Below are positions 9,498 to 19,110 of a stretch of 64,000 nucleotides of DNA, one piece after another. Position 1 is the first letter of the stretch; the number at the start of each line of letters is the position of its first letter. The DNA is taken from NCBI GenBank assembly GCA_016719565.1, contig JADJYU010000010.1:186001-250000 (forward strand). The letters are read 5' to 3'. Below the pieces are notes generated by a model. It was not told where the DNA came from. It did not search any database and saw only the letters and a program-made list of their open reading frames with translations. A program made the translations under genes and the position numbers. The stretch comes from Ignavibacteria bacterium. GTDB lineage: Bacteria; Bacteroidota; Ignavibacteria; Tepidaquicellales; Tepidaquicellaceae.

Positions 9498-12400
9498 ATG
9501 AAAAATTTCAACCACTTTATTCTGATTTTACTGACAAACTTGATTTTAGTGAGTTCAGCGATCTCAGAGACTTATTATGTCAATGATGCAACCGGCAGTA
9601 ACGCAAATTCTCCGGCTTCAGCAAAGAATTTTTTAACTCCCTGGAAAACAGTTCAGCATGCAATTGATAATGCTGCATTAGTAGCAGGTGACAATATTGT
9701 AGTTGCGGAAGGTACATACGCCGGATTTAATCTAACTAAAAGGGTAAATGTTATCGGAGTCTGGAAAGGATCTAACGCCTTATCCAATACGATATTCAAT
9801 ACAACAATTACACTTAATGCACCGGGCGGTGATGCTGTAAACAGGATGATGCTTAAAAATCTCAGAGTGTCAACAGTTACAGGTGACGCAATAGATGCCA
9901 GACAAAGTTATTTTACACTTGAAAATGTATCAGCTACATCAGCCCAGTATTACGGACTCAGATTTAACAATGATATTACAGACGTTTTATTAGAGTCATC
10001 TAATTTTGATAATTCGCAGGTCAGCGGAATATATTTCCCTACATCTTTCAGCGTAAGCAAGTTTAGAATGTATAATTCTACGGCAAGCAATAATGCTTAC
10101 TGGGGTATAGCTGCATTTCAAAGACAATCTCTTCCGACATCCACTTTTGATGATGTAATTATTTCTCACTGCGTTTTCGCAAATAATAATCCATCAAATC
10201 AACAGCAGGGACATCAGTTATATTTTGAAAAACTTTCAAATTCAGTTTTCAAAAATGTATCTGTTGAAACTCCTCCGGGTAATATATGGATAGGAATAGA
10301 TATCAATCTGCTGAGCAGAACTGATTATGCTAATATCAGTATTTTAAATTCCAGAGTAGTAAGAGCTACACCGGGAAGCGGTGTCTGGATACAGGCAAGA
10401 AATGATCTCTTTAATCCTCCTGCAGCTTTAAATACAGTTTTATTACAAGGTCTTAATTTTTCAAATTGTGATACTCTGATTGCTTTCAACAGACAGGTAA
10501 GTGATATGACTGTTGATAAATGCGATCTGAGTAATTATCTCGTTTACGGGCTTGTAAATTATACAGATCAGGGCGGTACAATTAATGCAAGCAATAATAA
10601 ATGGCAAAACGGAAATCAGCCCGATACTACAGTAATTTCAGGCGGTCTTCTGACTTCAGGAAATCCGATCATTTCTTTCATGCCTTCTACTAACGGTATA
10701 TTTGTCGGCATGGGAATTCAGGGTCCGGGAATTCCTCCTGGTACAACGGTTATAGGACTTTCTCCGAATACTGTTTCAATGAGTAATGCAGCAACAGCAA
10801 ACGGATTTATACCTCAGATCGGTTTTGCATTTAATTTTGCTACATCTACTGATCTGGTAAGAACTTCATTAAATTTTATAAATTACAGTTCATTCTTACC
10901 TCATTCCATAATTAATCAGGCAAATCAAAGTTTTCCTGATCTTACTTCAGCTATTGCCGGTACAACAAGCGGCGGTACGATCTGGAATTTACCTTCAGGA
11001 ATTATAGCAGGTAATACAGTTGTTGACAGGAACCTGACTTTGTATGGTCCGGGTGCAGGATTTTTACACATGCCCAGCCGTACAACATTTGAAAATCTTA
11101 CCCTGAGTAACGCAACTCTTACTATGGGAAGTGACTTTGCGATTAATAATACTTTAACTCCTAACAGAGTTATTATCGGTGAAAATAATACTTTAATAGT
11201 CAATGGCTCAATTGCACCGGGCGGAATTATCGAAGGCGGATTGAGATGAGATATTTTCTTCGGCGGAGCCGGAGCAAGTACAGGTCTGACAACAGTTGAA
11301 AACGGAGTAAGAGATTTTAGAATCAACAGAGCAAGCGGGATTACATTAGAAGATGATATAAGGATTCACAGATTATTATTCCTGCAAAATGGAGTTGTAT
11401 CTCTCGGAGCCCATGATATGAATCTCGGTACTGAAGCAACAATCTTTAATCTTTCTCCTGCAAACAGTTATGCTGGTACAAACGGAACAGGTACTCTTAA
11501 TAAATATTATTCAAACAATACACCTGGACTTTTTAATTTTGCAATCGGAAACAACGGTGCAGCAAATGCACAGGTATTTTTAGCTAATCCTGTTTTCGCT
11601 CCTGACGCTTTTTTAAGCGCAAGGACGGTAAATGCAATTCATCCGAATAACGGCTGCGGAACTGATTATCTTAACAGATACTGGGAATTAAGACAAAGCG
11701 GTATCTCCGGATTCACAGTCTGGAATAAATTCGGATATCAGGATGCAGATGTAGTTGGTAATGAAGCAGTTTTTATCGGAGCTAAATATGACGGTTTCCA
11801 GTGGACACCGTTTAATCCTGTTAATGTTGCAGGTAATTTCTTCATTATTACTCCGACAAATTCTTTAGGCGATTATACAGCAGGTGATCCTGCATGTCTT
11901 GGCGGTTCAAATACTATCGCTAATCTGAAAGTATTGTTACAAGGCGCATATATAGGCTGCGGTAATATGAGAACATCACTTAACGGATTCAATTTGATTC
12001 CGCTTAGTCAGCCGTATAGTATGTCACAATATAGTTACAACGGAACTGAATCTGTTTTAAGTATTCCGGCAGGCGTAGTTGACTGGGTATATGTTGAGCT
12101 AAGATCTACTTCAAACGGAGTTCCTGTATTAAACGGTAAAAGAGCAGGATTTCTGAAGAACGACGGAAGTATAGTTGATCTTGACGGAACAAGCCCGCTC
12201 AAATTCACAAGCGTTGCTGCAGGAAATTATTTTGTAGTAGTCGGACACAGAAATCATTTACCGGTTATGTCAGCAAATGCAGAAACTCTGAATGGTGTTA
12301 GCGTCCTGTATGATTTTACAACAGGATTGAATAAATATTTCGGTAACGATGCAGCTTCACTTTCAGGTCTCTTTGGAATGTACGGCGGTGATGCAAATAC

Positions 12401-12566
12401 TTCATTTATTATTTCAGCTGCTGATTATACTGTTGTACAGAATAATTTACTGCAGGCAAACTATAATGTTGCTGACTTAAATTTAAATGGAACTGTTACT
12501 ACTGCTGATTTTGGAGTTATCACTCCAAATCTTACAAAAGCATCACAGGTTCCAAATTATCAATAA
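9498..12566 (+). CDS. Secreted right-handed beta-helix protein with dockerin-like C-terminus, interrupted by an in-frame TGA
   Basis: The protein starts with a signal peptide (MKNFNHFILILLTNLILVSS) and then a DUF1565-like beta-helix: YYVNDATGSN, PWKTVQHAID and VVAEGTY, followed by repeated short rungs. The frame is stopped by TGA at 11247-11249 after EGGLR, but the same frame stays open on the other side (DIFFGGAGAST) to the TAA at 12566, about 1020 codons in total. A TGG (Trp) to TGA change is the simplest explanation. The C-terminus has two Asp/Asn-rich calcium-loop-like repeats (GGDANTSFIISAADY and DLNLNGTVTTADFG) resembling a dockerin. There is no T9SS sorting domain of its own. Twenty bases downstream begin two sorting-domain proteins, probably in the same operon. 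The ligand of the helix is unknown. Confidence 0.75.
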
Positions 12567-12586
12567 TCGATCTTAAAAAAAGCTAT

Positions 12587-13687
12587 ATGAAACAATTAAC
12601 TTTAATTGCTATATTTTTTATAACGGTATTCTCTTACAGTAATTCTGTTTCGCAGAATACCGTTACTAATACAATCGCAAATTTTAATATTTACGATAAC
12701 GGAACCAAGTTCAGCTTTGACGTTTATTCTTTAAGAACAAGCGCGCCGAATTTTGTTATGGGAAATTCTTCTTATTTCTTTAAGTATACATTAGGTGTTT
12801 TCGGAAATGCCGTGATCACTAATGTTAATCCTAAATATACTATTCTAAGTATTTCCAATTCTTACAATGAAATGGGCACGTTTGTATATTCAAGCGGAAA
12901 AGTTGCAATTCAGATTTTCTATAATAATTTAGGTTCGGGAGAAGTAATATCAAATGATCCCGGTACTACTACTTTCGGAGAAAGAATTGCAACAATTAAT
13001 CTTGATATTTTAAATCAGAATATTCTTCCTAATCTGCAATGGGATAACATAAATACTGCAGTTGTAAACCCATTCTTCCAAAGCGCCAATATAACAAATA
13101 ATGGTTTTTACAACAATCCTCTGCCGGTTGAGCTGAGTTCATTCACCTCAGTTGTCGATGGAAATAATGTAAACCTTCTCTGGAGCACTACAATGGAAAT
13201 TAACAGCAGAGGATTTGAAATTGAAAGAAAATCTTCTTCAGCAGAATGGATAAATATCGGCTTCATCGAAGGAAGCAACAATTCGAATGTAACCGTAAAC
13301 TATAATTATAAAGACAGATTTCTTTCCAAAGGAAATTACAATTACAGATTGAAACAAATTGACTTCAACGGAAATTATGAATACTTTGATTTAAATACGG
13401 ATGTCAGTATTGGAATACCGGTAAAATATTCTTTGTCACAGAATTTCCCGAATCCGTTCAATCCTTCGACTACCATTAATTTTTCAATTCCGGAAAATTC
13501 AAGGATAGATCTTAAGATCTATGATCTGAACGGAAGAGAAGTAAGGACACTTATTAACAATGAATTCCGTAACGCTGATTACTATTCTTTAAATGTGAAT
13601 CTCGCCGGACTTTCAAGCGGAGTTTACTTTTATACTTTAACAGGTTCTAATTTTATAGAAACTAAAAAAATGACACTAATCAAGTAG
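12587..13687 (+). CDS. T9SS-sorted surface protein, first of a tandem pair
   Basis: 366 residues: a signal peptide ending at about SVSQN, then a roughly 150-residue beta-domain (NFNIYDNGTKFSFDVYSLR; GERIATINLDIL), then the fibronectin-like linker common before sorting domains (LPVELSSFTSV; FEIERKSS; YRLKQIDFNGNYEYF). It ends with the sorting domain NFPNPFNPSTTINF to GVYFYTLTGSNFIETKKM. The protein should cross the outer membrane by T9SS and be attached to the surface. The first domain is loosely reminiscent of cohesin-type folds; with a dockerin-like end on the upstream neighbour a binding pair is possible but unproven. It is paralogous to the next gene over its whole length. Confidence 0.82.
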   Translation: MKQLTLIAIFFITVFSYSNSVSQNTVTNTIANFNIYDNGTKFSFDVYSLRTSAPNFVMGNSSYFFKYTLGVFGNAVITNVNPKYTILSISNSYNEMGTFVYSSGKVAIQIFYNNLGSGEVISNDPGTTTFGERIATINLDILNQNILPNLQWDNINTAVVNPFFQSANITNNGFYNNPLPVELSSFTSVVDGNNVNLLWSTTMEINSRGFEIERKSSSAEWINIGFIEGSNNSNVTVNYNYKDRFLSKGNYNYRLKQIDFNGNYEYFDLNTDVSIGIPVKYSLSQNFPNPFNPSTTINFSIPENSRIDLKIYDLNGREVRTLINNEFRNADYYSLNVNLAGLSSGVYFYTLTGSNFIETKKMTLIK

Positions 13688-13740
13688 TGTATTTTATTTT
13701 AATAATGAGTTTTAAAAAATAAATTTATCTCGGGGGTAAA

Positions 13741-14835
13741 ATGAATAAAATTTACAAACTATGTATTTTGTTATTGCTGACATTCTCAGCCTTTAATTTA
13801 AATGCGCAGAATACAGCAACTGTTACAGCAACAAATTTTGAAATAATTAACGGAGGTTCAAACTTCAGGTTTGACGTTCATGCATTAAGAACAAGCGCAA
13901 CGCCATACGAAGTCGGCTTCGCTACTTTTGTAATGCAGTATGCGCCCGGTGCATTGAATAATGCAGTTGTTTCAAATCAAAATCCAAGATTCAGTACCGG
14001 CAGCAGTTATGGAGCAATGACCACGGCTGTTTTTTTCGGTCAGCAGGTAGCATTACAGATAAATTACAATCCCGGTAACCCAGGTGAAGAATTGTCTAAC
14101 GTCCCGGGTCCGACCGGCTTTGGAGAAAGAATGGCTACTATTACGATGGACATACTTTTGAATGTTCAGGCTAATATGGTCTGGGATCCTACATCATCTG
14201 ATATAGTAACTCCGACATTTGCTCCGGTATCGAGCACTTACAATGGTAATTATAACGGAACGCTTCCTGTAGAGCTTGCAAGTTTTGTATCAAACATCTC
14301 AAACAACAATGTTACACTGAAATGGTCAACTTCATCTGAATTAAATAACAGAGGATTTGACATTGAAAGAAAATCAGAATCTGAGAATGCTGTATGGAGT
14401 AAGATCGGGTTTACAGAAGGTAACGGAACAGCGAATGAAATCAAGAACTATTCATTCAAAGATCAGAATCTTGCTGCAGGTAATTATTCTTACAGATTAA
14501 AACAAATCGACTTCAACGGTAACTATGAATATTTTGAACTTCAAAATGAAGTTATAATCGGCGTACCTCAGAAGTTTGAATTAAGTCAGAATTATCCGAA
14601 TCCGTTTAATCCAAGTACCAAAATTAATTTCTCAATTCCTGCGGATTCAAAAGTATCGCTTAATATTTATGACATAAGCGGAAAGCTTGTTGTATCACTT
14701 ATTAATAATGAATTCAAATCTGCAAATTATTATTCTGTAGATTTTAACGGAAGCAATCTTTCAACAGGAACTTACTTCTATTCACTTATCAGCGGAAGTA
14801 ATACCGATACTAAAAAGATGATACTGATAAAATAA
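13741..14835 (+). CDS. T9SS-sorted surface protein, second of a tandem pair
   Basis: 364 residues with the same plan as its upstream paralog: a signal peptide (KLCILLLLTFSAFNLNAQ), a beta-domain (NFEIINGGSNFRFDVHALR; GERMATITMDILL), the linker LPVELASFVSN to YRLKQIDFNGNYEYF, and the sorting domain NYPNPFNPSTKINF to GTYFYSLISG. A strong ribosome site (cggggg) lies just before the ATG. The 53-bp gap to the first copy and the terminator after it suggest the run from 9498 ends here. The tandem duplication is old, since the protein sequences have diverged considerably. Confidence 0.82.
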   Translation: MNKIYKLCILLLLTFSAFNLNAQNTATVTATNFEIINGGSNFRFDVHALRTSATPYEVGFATFVMQYAPGALNNAVVSNQNPRFSTGSSYGAMTTAVFFGQQVALQINYNPGNPGEELSNVPGPTGFGERMATITMDILLNVQANMVWDPTSSDIVTPTFAPVSSTYNGNYNGTLPVELASFVSNISNNNVTLKWSTSSELNNRGFDIERKSESENAVWSKIGFTEGNGTANEIKNYSFKDQNLAAGNYSYRLKQIDFNGNYEYFELQNEVIIGVPQKFELSQNYPNPFNPSTKINFSIPADSKVSLNIYDISGKLVVSLINNEFKSANYYSVDFNGSNLSTGTYFYSLISGSNTDTKKMILIK

Positions 14836-14868
14836 ATTTTTAAATATTCAGTTTACCCGATATTTCAA

Positions 14869-14908
14869 AGTCCGCAAAGAATTAATAGTCTTTGCGGACT
14901 TTTTTTTT
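14869..14908 (+). terminator. Rho-independent terminator
   Basis: Perfect 12-bp stem, agtccgcaaaga at 14869-14880 and its complement at 14889-14900, followed by an 8-T run. It ends the surface-protein operon just before fumC. Confidence 0.92.
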
Positions 14909-14942
14909 AACTATAAATAAATAATTATAAATAATTTATAAA

Positions 14943-16916
14943 ATGGATTACAGAACAGAACATGATACAATGGGTGAAGTAAAAGTGCCTGCTGATAAAT
15001 ACTGGGGCGCACAGACGCAGCGTTCTATAGATAATTTCAGGATCGGCGGTCAGCGAATGCCGGATGAAGTGATTAAAGCTTTTGCCATTCTTAAAAAAGC
15101 TGCGGCGGTTACAAACCAAAAATGCGGCGTACTTAGTGAAGAAAAGATGAATGTAATAATTAAGGTATGTGATGAAATTCTTGACGGGAAACTTGATGAT
15201 CAGTTTCCGCTTGTCGTGTGGCAGACAGGCTCAGGCACACAGTCTAACATGAATCTGAATGAAGTCATTGCAAACAGAGCTCATGTGATCAGCGGCGGTA
15301 AATTAAATGACGCAGCAAAATCTTTTCATGCTAATGATGATGTAAATAAATCACAGTCATCTAATGATACTTTTCCGACGGCTATGAATATCGCTGCATA
15401 TAAAGCTTTAACGGAAATTACAATTCCCGGTCTGCAGCTTTTAAAGGATACGCTTTCCAAAAAATCTAAAGAGTTTATGAAAGTGATAAAAATTGGCCGG
15501 ACTCACTTCATGGATGCAACTCCGCTTACATTGGGTCAGGAATTTTCAGGATATGTAGCTCAGATAGAACACGGAATAAAGACCATAAAGAATTCACTCG
15601 CGCATTTATCTGAGCTTGCTCTCGGCGGATCTGCGGTAGGAACGGGTATTAATGTTCCTGAAAATTATGATAAACTTGTTGCGGAAAATATTGCGGAGTT
15701 TACAGGACTGCCCTTTAAAACCGCTCCGAATAAATTTGAAGCTCTTGCATCCAATGACGCGATTGTAGAAGCTTCGGGAGCTTTAAAGACTGCAGCAGTG
15801 AGTCTGATGAAAATAGCTAATGATATAAGAATGCTTTCTTCAGGTCCGAGAAGCGGAATAGGGGAGATACTCATCCCGGAAAATGAACCGGGCTCATCTA
15901 TTATGCCGGGAAAGGTAAATCCCACTCAGGTAGAAGCATTGACAATGGTCTGCGCTCAGGTGATCGGAAATGATACAGCAATTACTGTCGGCGGAATGAG
16001 CGGACATTTTGAATTAAATGTTTTCAAGCCAATGATGATCTATAATTTTCTGATATCTGCTAGACTTATCGGCGAAGCTTGTGTTTCCTTTAATAATAAC
16101 TGCGCTGCAGGTATTGAGCCGAATATGAAAGCTATAAATGAAAATCTTGAAAAATCACTTATGCTTGTCACCGCGCTTAACCCGCACATCGGATATGAAA
16201 ATGCAGCTAAGATAGCTAAGAAAGCTCATAAGGAAAATAAAACACTTCGGGAAGCGGCGATTGAACTCTCCCTTCTGACTGATGAGGAATTTACAAAAAA
16301 AGTTGATCCTTCTAAAATGGTCGGCAAATTAAATCTTGAATACTTCATATTGCTAACTTTTAATGATAAAATATTCGAAGAGTTTCCGGTACTTGAAACA
16401 AAAAATCTGATACTTAGGGAGATCACTTATGAAGACGCTGAAGTCATATTCAGAAATTATTCTGACAGCGAAGTCATGAAATATTTCGGCAGTGAACTGC
16501 ATAAAAATATTTCTCAGGCGGAAGAAAAAATAAAAGGAATAAAAGAAGATTTTAATAACCGTAAGGGAATCCGATGGGCGGTCTGTTTAAGACATGATAA
16601 TAAAATGATTGGAAGCGGGGGATTCTGGCGGATATTAAAGGAGCATCTTCGCGCAGAGATCGGATATGAATTATCTAAAACTCACTGGGGACAGGGGATT
16701 ATGAAAGAAGCTCTTACTGCTATGATAAATTACGGATTTGAAAAAATGAATCTGCACTCAATTGAAGCAAATCTGGATCCGGATAATACCGGCTCTGTGA
16801 AGCTTCTGGAAAAACTTAATTTTGCGCGGGAAGGATATTTTAAAGACAGTTATTACTTCAAAGGCGAATTTACAGATACCGCAAGTTATTCCTTAATTAA
16901 TGAAAAGCAGAAATGA
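14943..16916 (+). CDS. fumC: Class II fumarate hydratase fused to a GNAT acetyltransferase domain
   Basis: Residues 1 to about 462 are a complete class II fumarase (fumarate to malate, TCA cycle): EHDTMGEVKVPADKYWGAQT, TGSGTQSNMN and the signature GSSIMPGKVNPTQ, ending at the usual C-terminal DPSKMVG. The frame then runs on without a stop through KLNLEYFILLTFN into a RimJ/RimL-like N-acetyltransferase (FPVLETKNLILREIT; EIGYELSKTHWGQGIMKEAL) of about 190 residues. Fusion of these two is not usual. A TTG codon at 16350 could start a separate GNAT gene, and loss of a stop (for example through an indel in ggcaaattaaat near 16323) would create an artificial fusion. The next gene overlaps by 4 bp (ATGA). 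Confidence 0.9.
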   Translation: MDYRTEHDTMGEVKVPADKYWGAQTQRSIDNFRIGGQRMPDEVIKAFAILKKAAAVTNQKCGVLSEEKMNVIIKVCDEILDGKLDDQFPLVVWQTGSGTQSNMNLNEVIANRAHVISGGKLNDAAKSFHANDDVNKSQSSNDTFPTAMNIAAYKALTEITIPGLQLLKDTLSKKSKEFMKVIKIGRTHFMDATPLTLGQEFSGYVAQIEHGIKTIKNSLAHLSELALGGSAVGTGINVPENYDKLVAENIAEFTGLPFKTAPNKFEALASNDAIVEASGALKTAAVSLMKIANDIRMLSSGPRSGIGEILIPENEPGSSIMPGKVNPTQVEALTMVCAQVIGNDTAITVGGMSGHFELNVFKPMMIYNFLISARLIGEACVSFNNNCAAGIEPNMKAINENLEKSLMLVTALNPHIGYENAAKIAKKAHKENKTLREAAIELSLLTDEEFTKKVDPSKMVGKLNLEYFILLTFNDKIFEEFPVLETKNLILREITYEDAEVIFRNYSDSEVMKYFGSELHKNISQAEEKIKGIKEDFNNRKGIRWAVCLRHDNKMIGSGGFWRILKEHLRAEIGYELSKTHWGQGIMKEALTAMINYGFEKMNLHSIEANLDPDNTGSVKLLEKLNFAREGYFKDSYYFKGEFTDTASYSLINEKQK

Positions 16917-17575
16917 AGTATAATTTTATCAGGTTTGAACACAATAAACTCAGCCATTCAGAAAGTCTTGGCAGAGGAAAAGAATTTTATGAATTAATGA
17001 ACAGAAGAAGAAGCATAAGACATTTTTCACCAGAAACATTTGACATATCACTCTTGGAACTTGCTGTAAAGACAGCCGGAACAGCTCCGTCCGGCGCAAA
17101 TAAGCAGCCGTGGAAATTCATTATTGTGGAATCACCTGATATAAAAAGGGAAATAAGAATTGCCGCTGAAAAGGAAGAAAAGGAAAGTTATGAAAGAAGA
17201 ATGCCTGAATCCTGGCTCGGAGATCTTGCTCCTCTCGGAACGGACTGGCATAAAGAATTTCTTGAAATTGCGCCTTACCTCATTGTAGTATTCAAAATAG
17301 ATTATTTAAAAACAGATAAAGAGATCAAAAAGCATTATTATGTTAATGAATCCGCCGGCATTGCAACAGGTATTCTGCTTGCTTCACTTCAGAATATGGG
17401 ACTTGTAACGCTTACTCATACTCCTTCACCTATGAACTTTCTTCAAAAGATCCTTAACCGTCCTTCAAATGAAAAACCGTATCTTCTTATTCCGGTCGGA
17501 TATCCGGCTGATAATGCGGAAGTTCCGGATATTACCAGGAAAGATCTCTCTGAAATTTACGAGATTTTGAAATAA
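16913..17575 (+). CDS. Nitroreductase-fold flavoprotein, iodotyrosine deiodinase-like
   Basis: 220 residues of the FMN-dependent nitroreductase superfamily. RRRSIRHF at 31-38 is the flavin phosphate-binding region and APSGANKQPWKF follows. The lid matches iodotyrosine deiodinase rather than ordinary nitroreductases: EKESYERRMPESW and then LGTDWHKEF. Aligned with human IYD, the zwitterion-binding Glu157, Tyr161 and Lys182 correspond to Glu89, Tyr93 and Lys114, with the same spacing. The end GLVTLTHTPSPMNF, RPSNEKPYLLIPVGYP also fits. Bacterial IYD homologs are known to remove halogen from halotyrosines; the in vivo substrate here is unknown. The start overlaps the fumC-GNAT stop by 4 bp, indicating translational coupling. 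Confidence 0.85.
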   Translation: MKYNFIRFEHNKLSHSESLGRGKEFYELMNRRRSIRHFSPETFDISLLELAVKTAGTAPSGANKQPWKFIIVESPDIKREIRIAAEKEEKESYERRMPESWLGDLAPLGTDWHKEFLEIAPYLIVVFKIDYLKTDKEIKKHYYVNESAGIATGILLASLQNMGLVTLTHTPSPMNFLQKILNRPSNEKPYLLIPVGYPADNAEVPDITRKDLSEIYEILK

Positions 17576-17702
17576 TGAACCAATGTATTGCTTTATATTG
17601 CTGTCTTAAACTCTTTTATAGCAGATACTTAGGGCATGTTAATTCATTTACAGTGTAGTTACAATGAAAACTTCAGATTCAATAAGTATTCATTCTGAGA
17701 AA

Positions 17703-17727
17703 TAAAAAACCCGGAAGTTATCCGGGT
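17703..17727 (-). terminator. Rho-independent terminator for the TlpA-like gene
   Basis: On the minus strand a stem acccgga/tccgggt (17709-17727) is followed by a run of T (the A-run at 17704-17709). It lies 25 bp after the stop of the minus-strand thioredoxin-like gene. Confidence 0.85.
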
Positions 17728-17752
17728 CTAAATTGTGAATATTTAAAAGAAT

Positions 17753-18244
17753 TTAATTCTTAAGATATATATCGACTTCTTTTTTGAATTCATCATAATC
17801 ATGTTTGCCTACCATTGATTTCCTTAGTTTACCGGTTTTGTCATAAATAAAAGTCCCGGGGATACCGCCTTCCCAGTTTTTATCCACATAATTAAGAAGT
17901 TCTTCATCTTTATTGAAATTATTATAGTATGTATCGAAATCAACACCATTTTCCTTTAAGAATGTTGTGATCTCATCTTTAAAATCCTCACCGAAATCCA
18001 GCGAAACAAAAATTAATTTGAAATCTTTATCCTTATAGTTTTTATGCAGCTTCATAAGATCCGGAAATTCATCAACACAAGGCTTACACCATGTCGCCCA
18101 GTAATTGAAAAGCAAAACCTTATCTTTGTTTTCACTGATAAGTTTATCTAAAGTAGTTTTATCAGCCGGGATAAGCTCCTGGGAATTTGCTGCAGACTGG
18201 AAAGCAAATGTTAATGTGAAGAATAATGCTAATATTAATTTCAT
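17753..18244 (-). CDS. Exported TlpA-like thiol-disulfide oxidoreductase
   Basis: 163 residues: a signal peptide (LILALFFTLTFAFQSAANS) and one thioredoxin fold with active site NYWATWCKPCVDEF. It is expected to act in the periplasm, reducing disulfides, for instance during cytochrome c maturation or oxidative stress. The conserved cis-Pro region is GGIPGTFIYD. It lies 34 bp downstream of a redoxin gene on the same strand and shares its terminator. Confidence 0.88.
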   Translation of the reverse strand: MKLILALFFTLTFAFQSAANSQELIPADKTTLDKLISENKDKVLLFNYWATWCKPCVDEFPDLMKLHKNYKDKDFKLIFVSLDFGEDFKDEITTFLKENGVDFDTYYNNFNKDEELLNYVDKNWEGGIPGTFIYDKTGKLRKSMVGKHDYDEFKKEVDIYLKN

Positions 18245-18278
18245 GAATACTATTGAGTTAAAATTATTTTCCTGTTAG

Positions 18279-18866
18279 TTATCTTTTGATAGTGCAGCCA
18301 AAAGCTTTTGTATTTGAAACTGCAACTTCTTTACCGGAATTGAGATCATTAAGAGCGTTTTGAAGATCGTTTACAGAAACTTTATCAGCTTCCTTATCAT
18401 CATCGATTCTGCCGTGATAAACGAGAGACATATCGCTGTTTCTTACAACAAAAACTTCAGGTGTTCTCTCTGCGCCGAATAAATCAGCTACAACGTTGTT
18501 GTTATCTTTTAAAACAGGAAAAGTATAACCGTGATCTGATGAGTGTGATTTTATTTCATCTACAGGTTCTGTCTTATTTGAATTTATTCCCCAGATGGTG
18601 ACTCCGTTGCTGCCGAATTCTTTTACAAGATTATTTAGTCTATCAGAATATGGCTGTACGAAAGGACATTTTGTAGAAAGGAAAATAAGAACTGTGTAAT
18701 TTGCTCCGGACTTACTGAGAGTGTATTGTGAACCGTCGTAATTATCAATTGTGAAATCTGATACTTTCTCACCGACTGAAAATCCGTCTGAATTGTTAGC
18801 GGCAAAACTGTTTACTGAAAAGATTAAAGCAAATACTAAAGTTAAAATAAGATTCAACTTCTTCAT
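18279..18866 (-). CDS. Exported peroxiredoxin-like (AhpC/TSA, redoxin) protein
   Basis: 195 residues: signal peptide ending near NSFAANN, then a thioredoxin-fold redoxin domain with FLSTKCPFVQPYSDRL, VWGINSNK-type core and the ending AFGCTIKR that recurs in this family. The active region has one Cys (CPF), not a CxxC, with a second Cys near the C-terminus, so a two-Cys peroxiredoxin-like mechanism is possible. It probably works in the periplasm together with the TlpA-like protein downstream. A purine-rich ribosome site (aaggaggc, as read on the minus strand) precedes the start. Confidence 0.8.
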   Translation of the reverse strand: MKKLNLILTLVFALIFSVNSFAANNSDGFSVGEKVSDFTIDNYDGSQYTLSKSGANYTVLIFLSTKCPFVQPYSDRLNNLVKEFGSNGVTIWGINSNKTEPVDEIKSHSSDHGYTFPVLKDNNNVVADLFGAERTPEVFVVRNSDMSLVYHGRIDDDKEADKVSVNDLQNALNDLNSGKEVAVSNTKAFGCTIKR

Positions 18867-19110
18867 TAAAGCCTCCTTGTTTTGTTTGATTTTGTAAAAA
18901 ATTGTTATGATTAGGGTAACTAAACTGTTTCTGAATTAGTTTCGCAATATACAATATTTAATATTATTTTGAAATTATTGAATTAGAACATCTTACTTAG
19001 AGGTGCTTTAGAATAATCAGGAAATTTAACTTAAAGTGATTATATACTTGCAATTAAATCCTATTGAAATTAATTTGCTTAAACTTTTTCTAAACAAACA
19101 AATCATTCAA

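Noticed and set aside
11247..11249. Selenocysteine insertion at the in-frame TGA, given a selD gene nearby
   Set aside because: Surface beta-helix proteins of this kind are not known selenoproteins, no hairpin stood out just after the TGA, and mnmH already accounts for selD.
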